Program-made: the position numbers and the translations under genes | Notes under the pieces: generated by a model | The model's database searches: none | Told to the model about the DNA's origin: nothing | The model's input: only the letters and a program-made list of their open reading frames with translations | Origin: Corylus avellana | Taxonomy: Eukaryota > Streptophyta > Magnoliopsida > Fagales > Betulaceae | NCBI RefSeq assembly: GCF_901000735.1 | Contig: NC_081543.1 | Span: 26,679,515-26,743,514, forward strand | Direction of reading: 5' to 3' | DNA: 64,000 nucleotides | In this document: piece after piece, positions 37,395 to 46,713 of the stretch | Position numbering within the stretch: the first letter of the stretch is position 1 | Layout of the letters: each line of letters begins with the position of its first letter

Positions 37395-38800
37395 TATTTA
37401 CATGTTGTTGTCGCTTATTACCAGTGGCTTCTTGGGTTCTTCTAATATGGTGTTTGATGCTACTATGACTGGGCGTCTTCAGGGCTTGTTCAAGAAGTTG
37501 GATGCTGCTTGTATCTATGATATGCGAAATTTAGTTACTGCATATGAAATTCAAGCCACTTTTTTTCTATGAAAAGTAACAAGGCCCTTGGACTTGATGG
37601 GTTTTTTGTTGCCTATTATAAAGTTGCTTGGCCTACTATTGTCGATGATGTTATTTGTGCCATTCAATCTTCTTTTACTCTGGGTAAAATGTTGAAGGAG
37701 GTTAATTCGACGATTATTACTTTGGTGCCTAAAAACCCCAACCTTCTGTTATGAGTGATTTCATGCCAAGTTCTTATTGTAATGTTATCTTTTCTTTCTT
37801 TTTCTTTTTTTCTTTTTCATTTTATTTTTTATTTTTTATATATATATATGAATGAGTAACTTTCATTAACAAGCAGCTAAAACAGTTTACAAAGAAAAGC
37901 TAAAGCTGAAAACACCTAAACAAGCAAATAAAATCTCCACAAAATTAAACCAATATCCCATCTATACCCCATGCATTACAAATAATATCATTTCCTCTTG
38001 TCTTTTTAAATCTACATTTTATGGCAAACTGGATCCTCACCTCCCATCTAATACGTTAAATAAGCTTCTCTTCAGTGCACGGATTATTTTCATGTCTCAA
38101 AGCATTACGATTTCTCCAAACATTATATATTGTAGAAGCAAAAACTAGCCGACACAAATAAGTGCATTATCAAGATATTGGTTGGTTGATTACTCAAGGG
38201 TCTAGATGTATCAATGGCAGATACATTGCGGAGAATGTGATGCCAGCGTAGGAGGTTGTGAAGAATTACCATAGAGTAGCCGAAGTGTGCTATTATATTA
38301 AGATGGATATTATGAAGGCTTATGACTTGGTTGATTGGAATTTAATCCTTCATTATTTATTGTGTGTTGGTGCTCTTGAGAAATTTGTTCATTGGGTAAG
38401 GCAGTGTATCACTTCCCCTAATTTTTCTATTGTCTTGAATGGCACATTCATCCTGGTTGTGCTCCAATCAAACTGACCAACTTATGTTTTATGAACAACT
38501 TGTTCTTCTCTATGGCCAAGCTACAAACAGTTCAAAGCTTGAAGAAGGTCTTGGCAGAGTTTGCATCTATTTCAGGTTTGTGTCCAAACCCTCCAAAAAG
38601 CACATTCTTCTACTCTGGGGTTTCTGAGGGGCTGAAATTGCGTATTGGTGATTGTTTACAAATGAGTGAGGGGTGTTTTCTTATGAGGTATCTTAGGGTC
38701 CCTTTGATTTATTATAAACTTTCTTTTAGAGATTGTGAGGTTTTGATTCAAAAGATCTGAAGGAGGGTAGATTCTTGGTTGTTTAGGCATTTAAATTTTG
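37395..38800 (+). mobile_element. LINE fragment (copy 1), cut by gap 2
   Basis: Reverse-transcriptase pieces in sense order: KALGLDGFFVAYYKVAWP and STIITLVPKNPN (37570-37750), INGRYIAENVM with YYIKMDIMKAYDLVDWN (38200-38340), then ITSPNFSIVLNGT and FASISGLCPNPPKSTFFYSG (to 38790). Stops and shifts break the frame. It lies in the intron upstream of exon 9 of the membrane-protein gene, in the opposite orientation. Confidence 0.85.
37790..38165 (-). mobile_element. Antisense LINE 3' fragment nested in the LINE (copy 1)
   Basis: On the minus strand, fragments resembling YNVWRNRNALRHENNP and IRWEVRIQFAIKCRFKK match the extreme C-terminus of plant LINEs. They are followed by an A-rich tail (T-rich on the plus strand at 37790-37850). 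It separates two RT blocks of the host LINE and recurs at about 50840-51255. Confidence 0.7.
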
Positions 38801-38900
38801 NNNNNNNNNNNNNNNNNNNNNNNNNNNNNNNNNNNNNNNNNNNNNNNNNNNNNNNNNNNNNNNNNNNNNNNNNNNNNNNNNNNNNNNNNNNNNNNNNNNN
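38801..38900. other. Assembly gap 2 (100 N) at the duplication junction
   Basis: A round 100-base N run. Copy 1 ends on its left inside a LINE and copy 2 begins on its right inside the SR45a leader intron. Confidence 0.97.
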
Positions 38901-39600
38901 AATATCACTGAATTTGAACCATGACTATCATATACATACTATTTATGTACGTTTGTACTTATATACGCATATGGGTATGCATGTATGTATATATTAAAGC
39001 TAAAAATTTCAGTAAGTTAAAATTTTGTACTTCCAGAGCACACACACAACTTGACAGAGACGACGAGACACGCGCACATGCACGAGCATAACCAACTTAG
39101 GTATATGGAGGAGCTAAGCTCAACCGATTAAGATTCCACACAATCCAAAACTTACAATTCCAAAAAGCCCCCTTTTCTCTTCAAATTTCCTGCATTTTCT
39201 CAGCAACCAAGCAGAGAAAAACCCAAAAATTCCAAAAAAAAAAAAAAAACCAATAGAAACACATACACCTAATGTAATTCGAAATTACACCAAAATACCT
39301 AATCTTTTGCTTTTGGGATTTGCACGAACTCATATCGGATTGAAAAAAAAAATCGGACTTTATTCATCAAAGGAACAAAATCAAGCAACCTAAGTGGAAG
39401 CTTTACCTTTGGTTGAAGATTCTCTGAGTCAACTCGGATGCCCCAACTCAGTGAGCAAAATGTCTCTGATTGAAGAGAGAAAAGAACGAAAAGCTTTGCA
39501 AAGAGCGAGTGGTATTTGTGCGGTGCTTCGCACGTGTAGAACTGGAAATAGATAGGCTCAGTATATTGGGCCTTGGGCTCTTTCTTAAGGCCCACGGTTT
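38901..39600 (-). promoter_or_regulatory. Duplicated SR45a leader and promoter (copy 2)
   Basis: Nearly identical to 30755-31460, including the leader donor site and the site II-like GGGCC/TGGGC cluster. No SR45a coding exon accompanies it, because the block starts about 40 bases on the leader side of the ATG, immediately after gap 2. Confidence 0.75.
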
Positions 39601-40670
39601 CAAGGGGGAAAATCCGGAAATAATTGGGATATTTTTGTGAAGGAAATTAGAAAATTTGGTGGAGATTTGGGGAATTACCGAAAGAGTAATACTAAATACA
39701 ATATTTTTATTTTATTGGGTTGGTGTGTTAGTACCATTTAGTTTTTAGATCCACCCTTATTAAAAAAAAAAAAAAAAATCTAAGAGCGAATGAGCACAAA
39801 CGCCTCGACACATAATTGATTTAATTTGGTTTTGAAACATAGTTGAAATGAAATAGGCCAATTTGGTTTTTTCTTTTATATATGTAAGTCCAAGTTGGAA
39901 CTAATTTGAGATTTGTTTTATATATACTTTGAATGAAAATCCTATGAGTGATAGTTGAAGCATTGGCATAGATTATGCGGAATAAAATCTGCTTTATTTC
40001 ACTTGAAATTGAGAAGATCATTTTTCATAATTAAATTAAATTTCAAAATTTTAATTATGTATATGTTATTATGTTGTCACATCACGTAACATCATGTTTA
40101 AATGACTTGGTACACTGTTAGATGCAAGGCAATAGTGCAAAAAATTTAATGTCAATTTGAATTGTAAACAAATTTAACTCGCAAGTATACAAATTGTGAG
40201 TAGATTTGTTCGAAATGTTTTTAAGGAAACAAAAGTTTAAATCACTTAAAACATGTTACGTTAGCCGGTGGTATGACACGGGTATAATATATGTTTGAAG
40301 AGTATCATTATTCTATATTTTTGGCACATCTATGTTCTTAGTTAGACACAAAGATGTTTTCTTAGTTTTAATCCACGAATAATTTACAATTGTTTAGGCA
40401 TAGGAAAACCATCCCCTCTATTCGCATTCTCACAAACTCAGTAGAAAAAACATGTTTATTATCAAACACGAGCATTTATTAGGTTACAAAAAAACACTCA
40501 AAACTAGTATATATTCAAGAATGCATATGGATTCTGAAAGATTGAAACTCATTATTTGAGGAGAGAAGGATGTCATACACAAAATCTGAATTTTCACCTA
40601 GATATTGAGCTTCCTCATTAGAACTTAAATTAGCATTTATGAGTTTCATTGAAGATAAAAGAGGGGGGAT

Positions 40671-40763
40671 TTGACATATCCACACAAGAGGGGGGAATTT
40701 GAACTAGAGACTTCCGTTTCATTAGGCGTGGTCTTTAGCCGACTAAACTACCTCTTGAAGACA
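40671..40763 (-). mobile_element. SINE remnant (copy 2)
   Basis: Same SINE as 32609-32713, but the left target repeat and poly(T) tract are deleted; the A-box-like and B-box-like words remain. Confidence 0.7.
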
Positions 40764-41328
40764 CTTGATACGGCTAATTAAGGTATATATATTGAAGCAA
40801 GGATTAATTAATTTGGTTCACTTGTTTTATTTTGAGAAATGTTATACTTCCTTATGGTGTTTTCCTTATTCTACGTGAATATTTATTTATTTATTTTTTT
40901 TAAAAAAAAAAAGATGAAAAAACTTACCCCACCGGTTCCTCATTTTTTTTTTGGTAAATATATTATAAATCCCTGAGTCAACTCGCCAAAACTGTAAAAT
41001 TCCTAAGTTTTTTTTTTAATTTTTAATTTTTTTTAGATTTTTTACTCCTGGGTTAATTGAAACGTCAAATAAATTCTCACCGATAAATTTTCTCAAATTT
41101 GTGTAACACCCGTTAGTCCCAATCAAAATGCATAGTTTTGCCATGTCAACATAATAATTTTTTATTAATTTAATTTAAAAATTAAATAATTTTTTTTTGA
41201 AGGTGACATAGATCGTAGAAGACAGGTTCTGGTACTACGATCGATTGTCCACATGCCAACGATCGAGGGCACGCGGGGAGACATTATGTTATTTTTTTGC
41301 ATTTAATTACTTAAACCAACTTTATTTC

Positions 41329-41851
41329 GGGTGCGTTTGGGAGTGCGTTTTTAAAAAAATAATCTGCGATTTTAAACCAAATCGTAATTTTAGGGTGTTT
41401 GGGATTGCGATTTTAAAAACACAAATTTTAAAATCGCAAAAAAATCTGCGATTTCCATAAGCTGATTAGAGGGTGCTTATTTGAAAAAGTGCGAATTTAA
41501 AACAAAATTACGATTTCTATTAAAATGATATTTGGTGCAATAGTTACCTTTTTAAGAACGAGAATGAAAAAAATACCAAGAATACCCACCTAAAATATAT
41601 TAAAACCCTTCTTTTCTCTTTTTTTTTTTTCTTCATCCTCTCTGTCTTGTTCATCCTTATTAGTAATTTGGTCATGAAACCGCAATTATATGCTAATATT
41701 ATTCAAACACTCAATTGATAAAAAAAATACCTTTTAGTATGTTTTACCAAACGCCTGTGCGATTTTAAAAAGTAGCGATTTTAAAAACGCAAATTTTAAA
41801 AACGCAATTTTTAAAATCGCACTTATTAAAATCGCACTCCCAAACGGGCCC
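41329..41851. mobile_element. MITE inside the 5' LTR
   Basis: The ends GGGTGCGTTTGGGAGTGCG and CGCACTCCCAAACGGGCCC are inverted repeats. TTC (41326-41328 and 41852-41854) is the 3-bp target duplication, proven by the uninterrupted sequence of the 3' LTR. The interior repeats GCGATTTTAAAA-type words on both strands. Confidence 0.88.
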
Positions 41852-42197
41852 TTCATTGTGTTAGTAGGGTTAGGGTTTTAAGAGTTTTTATTTCATTATT
41901 TTATTAGGTTTAGGGTTTTGGGCTATAAATATATACTTATAGCCTCAAGAGAAAGCAATTGTTATTTATTATTGATTTTGATTAATGAGAATTAGGGGTG
42001 GGCAGATTAACCGTTAACCGTTTAACCGGTCGTCTACCGGCTTCGACCGAACCGATATTAACCGTAACCGTTTAACCGATATTCTTATCGATTAAAAATT
42101 TTATATCGAAATTCTTATCGGTCCGGTTAACCATTTGTTATCGGTTAACCGTTTTAACCGATAAGAACCGATATGGGAGAAGGTTGGTAACAAAACT

Positions 42198-42270
42198 AGT
42201 CTAGTTCAGTTGGTATGGCACTAGAGCATAAGGCTCAGATTCTCATGATCGTGGGTTTGAGCCCCTATGA
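42198..42270 (+). tRNA. tRNA-Lys-like pseudogene inside the hAT element
   Basis: GTCTAGTTCAGTTGGTA (A-box region), AAGGCTC and TCGTGGGTTTGAGCCCC (B-box region) follow the plant lysine tRNA in order and spacing, and a T-run after 42273 would terminate Pol III. The 5' strand of the acceptor stem and the anticodon loop do not fold properly by eye (no TTT or CTT anticodon in place). It is best read as a captured, decayed tRNA gene or SINE head. Confidence 0.6.
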
Positions 42271-42336
42271 TTGTTTTTTTTTTTTCTTCCTCCCACGCAG
42301 CAGACTCTTTCTTCCTCTGTTTTTCTTTCTTTTCCT

Positions 42337-42445
42337 NNNNNNNNNNNNNNNNNNNNNNNNNNNNNNNNNNNNNNNNNNNNNNNNNNNNNNNNNNNNNNNN
42401 NNNNNNNNNNNNNNNNNNNNNNNNNNNNNNNNNNNNNNNNNNNNN
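42337..42445. other. Assembly gap 3 (109 N)
   Basis: A 109-base N run inside the hAT element, between CT-rich sequences. The non-round length suggests an estimated or masked low-complexity gap. Confidence 0.97.
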
Positions 42446-42469
42446 TTTCCTTCTCACCATTGCAGGAGA

Positions 42470-42570
42470 ATGGCCTTCTTCTCCATTTTTTTTTCTCTTT
42501 CCAGTTCTCGCAACATCCGCCCCTATCTGCTCTCACAAACCTCTCTTTTAGCATCAAAGATTCAATTCAG
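42470..42570 (+). pseudogene. Captured first exon with a presequence-like N-terminus
   Basis: An ATG opens a 33-codon frame (MAFFSIFFSLSSSRNIRPYL, then Ser/Leu-rich, ending SKIQF) that runs to a good 5' donor, TTCAG/GTAAGAG. The stretch is basic, hydroxylated and lacks acidic residues, as in mitochondrial targeting peptides. The source gene is not recognised. Its position inside a hAT element points to transduplication. Confidence 0.55.
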
Positions 42571-42983
42571 GTAAGAGTTTTTGCGTTTTGGTGCTTGGGG
42601 GTTAGAGAAGTAGATAACACTGAAAAATGTGAGATTTATAATCGGTTAACCGGTTTAACTGAACCGTTTAACCGTATACCGTTATAACCGATAATTTCAG
42701 TTAAAATTCTTATCGGTTCAGTATCGGTTAAGAAACCGTTTAACCGAAAATTATCGGTTAATAACCGATAAGAGCCAAAACCAGACCGTTTTGACCGATA
42801 CCCACCCCAAATGAGAATACTCAGAGTTGAGTTTATTCCTCTCTTTTCCTTCAAAACCTAGAGAGTATCTAGCTTTTGTCAAGAAGATTTCTTAGATCAC
42901 TGATAGAATCAAGACCTAGAAATACATATCCGCTGCTTTATTGATGTTCTTCCCTGCAGCCCACTAAGTCACGTTACATCAGT

Positions 42984-42996
42984 TGGTATCAGAGCC
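42984..42996 (+). other. Primer-binding site of the gag-only element
   Basis: TGGTATCAGAGCC, complementary to the 3' end of plant initiator methionine tRNA, two bases after the 5' LTR. Confidence 0.9.
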
Positions 42997-43095
42997 CAAG
43001 TTACTTTCCATGAATTGGGATAGGCAACTGTTTGATGGACATGAATGAAGTGAACATGCACACAGAGGCAGCTGTAAGGAGCAACCGACATTCGT

Positions 43096-44137
43096 TTGCG
43101 ACACATGGAGGAGAGGTTTGGAGGTCTAACCATGCGGAAGAAGGGGCGTGCGCGCACCCAACACGGGGTCCCCACCGATCACTTAGTCGACATGGATGGT
43201 CCGAACGTTCGTCGTCGTCAACCAAGACTGTGGTACGCGGGGGTGGAAGACAAATTTATCGTTGAATTTCGGCAACACATGGAGGAGCAATTTGCGGCTA
43301 TTGAGGATCAAATTGAATACCTCACTATCGGAATATCCAACATGTGTGGTCACAAAGGGGGTGGATCTAGAAACCCATTTGTGGAGTGCCGAACACGTGG
43401 ATCTCAACACCGTGTGCAAGCTCATGCCCATCGGCGGGTGAACAAGTTCAAACTCAAATTACCAGAAGTCCAAGGTTGCTTGCAACCCGAAGAGTTCATG
43501 GTAACAAAAAAATCAAAAAAAAAAAAAAAGGTGTTTAGGGAAGCAGAGATTGAAGCGGAGGGTCCACGACAAGCCAATTTGACCTTTATTCACCAACCTC
43601 AACTCCATCTACCCAATCTATATATGGAGGAGCAAGATGAACCTGTTGATGAGGAATTTCAAAATTCTGAGATCCCTAATGAAGAGTTCGAGCATGAAGA
43701 TGTTGAAGATCCTTCATAAGGGTTCGTGGATTAGGATTCCCCACCAACCTATAATGACGATGTCAATGAGGAGCATCCAATTGAAAGACCTTTGCCATCT
43801 GACCTAGAAGAAGAGTATGAAGAAGATGGGTTTTCTCCCCATGTTTGACTGCCTCTATCCTGAAGAAGATGACTCATTGGAAGAGGAAGAACCCACAGAT
43901 GGCATTGTCGATTATGAGGAGGTTGATGAAGACCTTTCAGGTGAAGTGCCTAATTTTAATGATGAAGATGTTGATTATATTGATTTCCTTGGTGTTGAAG
44001 ATATCTTAAATTCTCCTAACAATGATTATGGTGAGTTTTATGCGGATGAGGAAAATTATATGTTCACAAGGGAAACAATAGCTGACTCATTCTTGAGTAT
44101 TTTCATAGCACGTCGAAGGGAAAAGGAACGAGAGTAG
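43096..44137 (+). pseudogene. Gag-like region of the gag-only LTR element
   Basis: The longest frame (43096-43719) contains HMEEQFAAIEDQIEYL and then NKFKLKLPEVQGCLQPEEF, the conserved start of gypsy-type gag. An A-run near 43508 and a stop at 43717 interrupt it, and an acidic frame (43817-44137) continues. The capsid core after QPEEF is lost. It is probably not translated as a working Gag. Confidence 0.7.
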
Positions 44138-44337
44138 TACGGCAAATCCGAAGAATTGTCAAGTGGTGTGTGGGGCTTTCCAGACAAACATCGAGGTATG
44201 TCGATGATGAAGAGTATCACATTTATTTTGGGGTGTTGCCTTGTCTTGATCTTGAGGAATGGCGAGTGGAATGAGTTGACTGGACATTCGAAGAACAGTG
44301 GAAAGAACCGGCCGAATTCTCTCCAACAAGGGGAGAA

Positions 44338-44842
44338 TGATGCAGATCATAGAAGACAAGTTCTAGTACTGAACTCGATCCTACGATCGAACGCACAAGT
44401 CCCTGGAAGTGCGATTGATCGCCCTTGTGCCTGAGATCGAGCGCACGCGGGGAGACATTATGTTATTTTTCAGATTTTAATTACTTAAACCGACTTTATT
44501 TCATTGTGTTAGTAGAGTTAGGGTTTTAGGAGTCTTTATTTCGTTATTTTATTAGGTTTTGGGTTTTGGAGGTATTTATGTCATATATTATTAGATTTTG
44601 GGTTTTGAGTTATAAATATATGCTTATAGCCTTCAGAGAAAGCACTTGTTGTTTATTATTGATTTTGGTTAATGAGAATACTCAGAGTTTAGTTTATTCA
44701 TCTATTTTCCTTAAAAACCTAAAGAGTATCTAGCTTTTGTCAAGAAGATTTCTTAGATCACTGATAGAATCAAGATCTAAAAATATATATCCGCTGCTTT
44801 ATTGATGTTCATCCCTGCAGCCCACTAAGTCACGCTGCATCA
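44338..44842 (+). repeat. 3' LTR of the gag-only element
   Basis: 505 bp, TGATGCAG to CTGCATCA. It is uninterrupted and so serves as the empty-site reference for both insertions in the 5' LTR. The two LTRs differ by several indels, so the element is fairly old. Confidence 0.88.
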
Positions 44843-44949
44843 GAAGGGGTGGCCGAAAAAGCCACCCCCTTTAGGGTTAGGGTGGGCCGAAAAGCCACCA
44901 CAAACCCTATGGGGTGGCCTGGGGATGGCTTTCCGGCCACCCCACGTCT

Positions 44950-45309
44950 TCCCTTATCAGTGCTCCTCTGGCCACTTCTTTTCTGATAGATACTCTTCTG
45001 GGATCTGCTTTTCCGACTGCACCTTCACCAGGCGCTTCTCAAGCTGGACCTCTTCCACTAGCTCTAGCTTCATAGGATTCTTCTGTGGCGTCGTGCTCAG
45101 CTTTGCCACTAGTTTCAGATTCAACCTTTTTGGCTGCTTTGAGCCATGAAATTGATGAGAAACTTACATTGCAGATTCCATCGCTTCTGCAATTTCCTTT
45201 CATCTTTTCAAAGAGGCCTGGTTATGGAACCCTCGGAAAGAGAATCGCTCTCCGAGCAAATTATTTTCTTGTGGAAGTTGCGGACAGAGATCTCCATCAC
45301 TATGACGTG
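44950..45309 (+). pseudogene. Captured ARGONAUTE N-terminal fragment (AGO5/AGO1-like)
   Basis: One frame stays open for about 120 codons apart from a single TAG (45073-45075). It reads a Ser/Pro/Ala-rich stretch (TAPSPGASQAGPLP), then ALSHEIDEKLTLQIP, then KRPGYGTLGKRIALRANYFL and VEVADRDLHHYDV. The last blocks are the conserved start of the plant Argonaute N domain (RPGYGT, RANHFLV, DRDLHHYDV), and the order resembles the AGO5 subgroup. Both sides are cut abruptly by GTGGCC-type transposon sequence. PAZ, MID and PIWI are absent, so it cannot act as an Argonaute; it could only matter as a transcript or small-RNA source. Confidence 0.85.
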
Positions 45310-45763
45310 GGGTGGCCGCAAGCCACCCCTAGCCCCTTGAGATGGCCGGAAAGCCACCCCCAAGATACTCCATAGGGGTTGGGGGTGGCTTTTCGGCCAC
45401 CCCTAACCTCTTCGGGGGTGGGCGGAAGTTAGGGGTGGCTTGTTCAATTTTTTTTTTTTAATAAATTAAATCAATAAAAAATTATTATTCTGACGTTGCA
45501 AAATGGTGCGTTTTTGATTGGGACTAACAGGTGTTACACAAATTTGAGAAAATTTAATGGTGGAGATTTATTTGGCATTTCGATTAACCTAGAGAGTAAA
45601 AAATCTATAAAAAAAACTTAGGAATTTTACAGTTTTGCCAGCTTGACTCAGGAATTTATAATATATTTACTATAATTTTTTTTTAGAAAACAATATCCAC
45701 GTAGGATAAGGAGAACATTAAGAAGAACCGTAACATTTCTCATTGATTTTTCATTTATATGTA

Positions 45764-46713
45764 GCCAGATCAGGATCCCCAGCAAAGGGGAGAAAATTGC
45801 CAGCCAAAATTTTTTGAAATCTTGGCCCTTCAATATCATCCTAGGGTCTTCAATTCGCCAAGTATCTCACTAATAATAAAATATTATTTAAAGTTTAAAA
45901 AGAACATATAGAACAAAATAATAACATAAAATATTAAAAATATATAGGGTGGCGGGCCATTCCATTTTTGCCATGGGGGTGGTTCCGCCACCCCCTATGG
46001 CCAAACCAAAAAATTTTAATTTTGTGGGTTTGGCCCTAAGGTGTGGGCTGACCCTGTCTTGGCTTGTCCTCTCTCTTTTCTCTCTGAATTCTCTCTCTTC
46101 AGCTTGTACCCACCTCACCTCTCTCTACATCAATCTCTCTAGGCCCATCTTTTTTGCAGTTGGGTTGTGAATTTTCCTACTTTAAAAGAGTTATCAATCC
46201 TTGTCTGCTCTAGGGAGGCCTTAAACAAGAAATTGAGTTTGCAAGGGGATATGGGTGTGGGAAAATGAGGATTTTGATGCAAGACTGGGCTTGGAGAGTC
46301 TCTATTTATTAGGAATTCGAGCACACGATTGGGGCTTGACTACTTGAGTTGGCTATGGCGGAGCTGCAAAAGGCTGAAGAAATTGCAGCTACGGAGCTGT
46401 GAAGGTATTGGTGATGGAGGGTCTTTCTCATCTTTTGTTGGTTTGGCCATGGGGTGGCTTTGGCCACCCCCAACCGGCCCTCGAAGCCACCCCCATAACT
46501 CACTTGGGGGTGGCCGGCCACCCCATATATTTTTAATATTTTATTTTATTATTTTGTTTTATATTTTATTTTTAAACTTTAAATAATATTTTAATATTTT
46601 ATTATTAGTGAAAAACGTGGTGGATTGTAAACCTTTGGATGATATTGAAGGGCAAGATTTCAAAAAGTTTTGGCTGGCAATTTTTTCCCCATTGCTGGGA
46701 TCTTGATCCATGG
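45764..46713. mobile_element. Second TIR element, with a captured LRR-like fragment
   Basis: Inverted repeats of about 220 bp: the left arm starts near AGATCAGGATCCCCAGC and the right arm ends near GCTGGGATCTTGAT. Both include ATTGCCAGCCAAAA (or its complement) and an AATATTTTATT-rich stretch. Inside are GTGGCC/GGCCACCCC words and exon-like sequence. It lies immediately beside the ARGONAUTE-bearing element. No transposase. Confidence 0.75.
46310..46450 (+). pseudogene. Captured leucine-rich-repeat-like fragment
   Basis: A short frame reads LGLDYLSWLWRSCKRLKK, then LQLRSCEGIGDGGSFSSFV, before running into GTGGC-type transposon sequence. CKRLKKLQLRSCEGIGD has the spacing of the cysteine-containing LRRs of F-box/LRR proteins. 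It is too short to name a gene. Confidence 0.5.

Larger units (their letters stand above)
30755..38800. repeat. Large duplication, copy 1
   Basis: This block recurs in the same orientation as 38901-51890. The blocks 30755-32946 and 38901-40998 correspond, as do 33047-38800 and about 46412-51890, with only occasional substitutions and small indels by eye. Copy 1 ends in a run of N exactly where copy 2 begins. It contains private features: a MITE at 36870-37142 and an extra 38 bases at about 35235. Confidence 0.95.
41993..42810. mobile_element. hAT element inside the 5' LTR, carrying captured host sequence
   Basis: The ends TAGGGGTGGGC and ACCCACCCCAA are inverted repeats, flanked by the 8-bp duplication ATGAGAAT (41985-41992 and 42811-42818). 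The empty site is visible in the 3' LTR. Both subterminal zones are packed with TTAACCG/ACCGATA repeats in both orientations, typical transposase-binding clusters of hAT elements. The interior holds a tRNA-Lys-like sequence, a gap of N and an exon-like piece. No transposase. Confidence 0.88.
41204..44842 (+). mobile_element. Gag-only LTR retrotransposon
   Basis: The 5' LTR (41204-42981, enlarged by two insertions) and 3' LTR (44338-44842) begin TGA and end CATCA. The 5-bp target duplication GAAGG flanks them (41199-41203 and 44843-44847). A methionine-tRNA-type primer site TGGTATCAGAGCC follows the 5' LTR, and a purine-rich tract AAGGGGAGAA precedes the 3' LTR. Between them lies only a gag-like frame plus an acidic region. 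No protease, reverse transcriptase or integrase is present, so it is non-autonomous and probably Ty3/gypsy-derived. Confidence 0.88.
40835..45745. mobile_element. TIR element carrying an ARGONAUTE fragment
   Basis: The ends are long imperfect inverted repeats of roughly 300 bp. The left arm (about 40835-41200) reads from TGAGAAATGTTA through GTGTTACACCCGTTAGTCCC-like sequence. The right arm (about 45465-45745) is its complement, with GATTGGGACTAACAGGTG and ending TAACATTTCTCA. The core has GC-rich GTGGCC/GGCCAC inverted words bracketing a captured exon piece. An LTR retrotransposon (41204-44842) entered the left part later, so the original element was about 1.3 kb. No transposase; Mutator-like (Pack-type) is inferred from long TIRs and gene capture, and no clear 9-bp target duplication was found. 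Confidence 0.78.

Noticed and set aside
38901..39600. A second SR45a gene
   Set aside because: Only the leader and promoter are repeated; no coding exon follows and the block begins at an assembly gap.
42215..42687. Open frames running across the N gap at 42337-42445
   Set aside because: They exist only because N was translated as X; the flanks are CT-rich low complexity. Only the ATG-to-donor exon at 42470-42570 is kept, with low confidence.
44950..45375. A real ARGONAUTE gene
   Set aside because: Only the N-terminal piece is present, cut on both sides by transposon words, with a stop and no PAZ or PIWI.
45949..46170. Plus-strand 73-residue frame in the second TIR element
   Set aside because: Composed of CT-rich and GTGGC-type transposon sequence; no conserved blocks.
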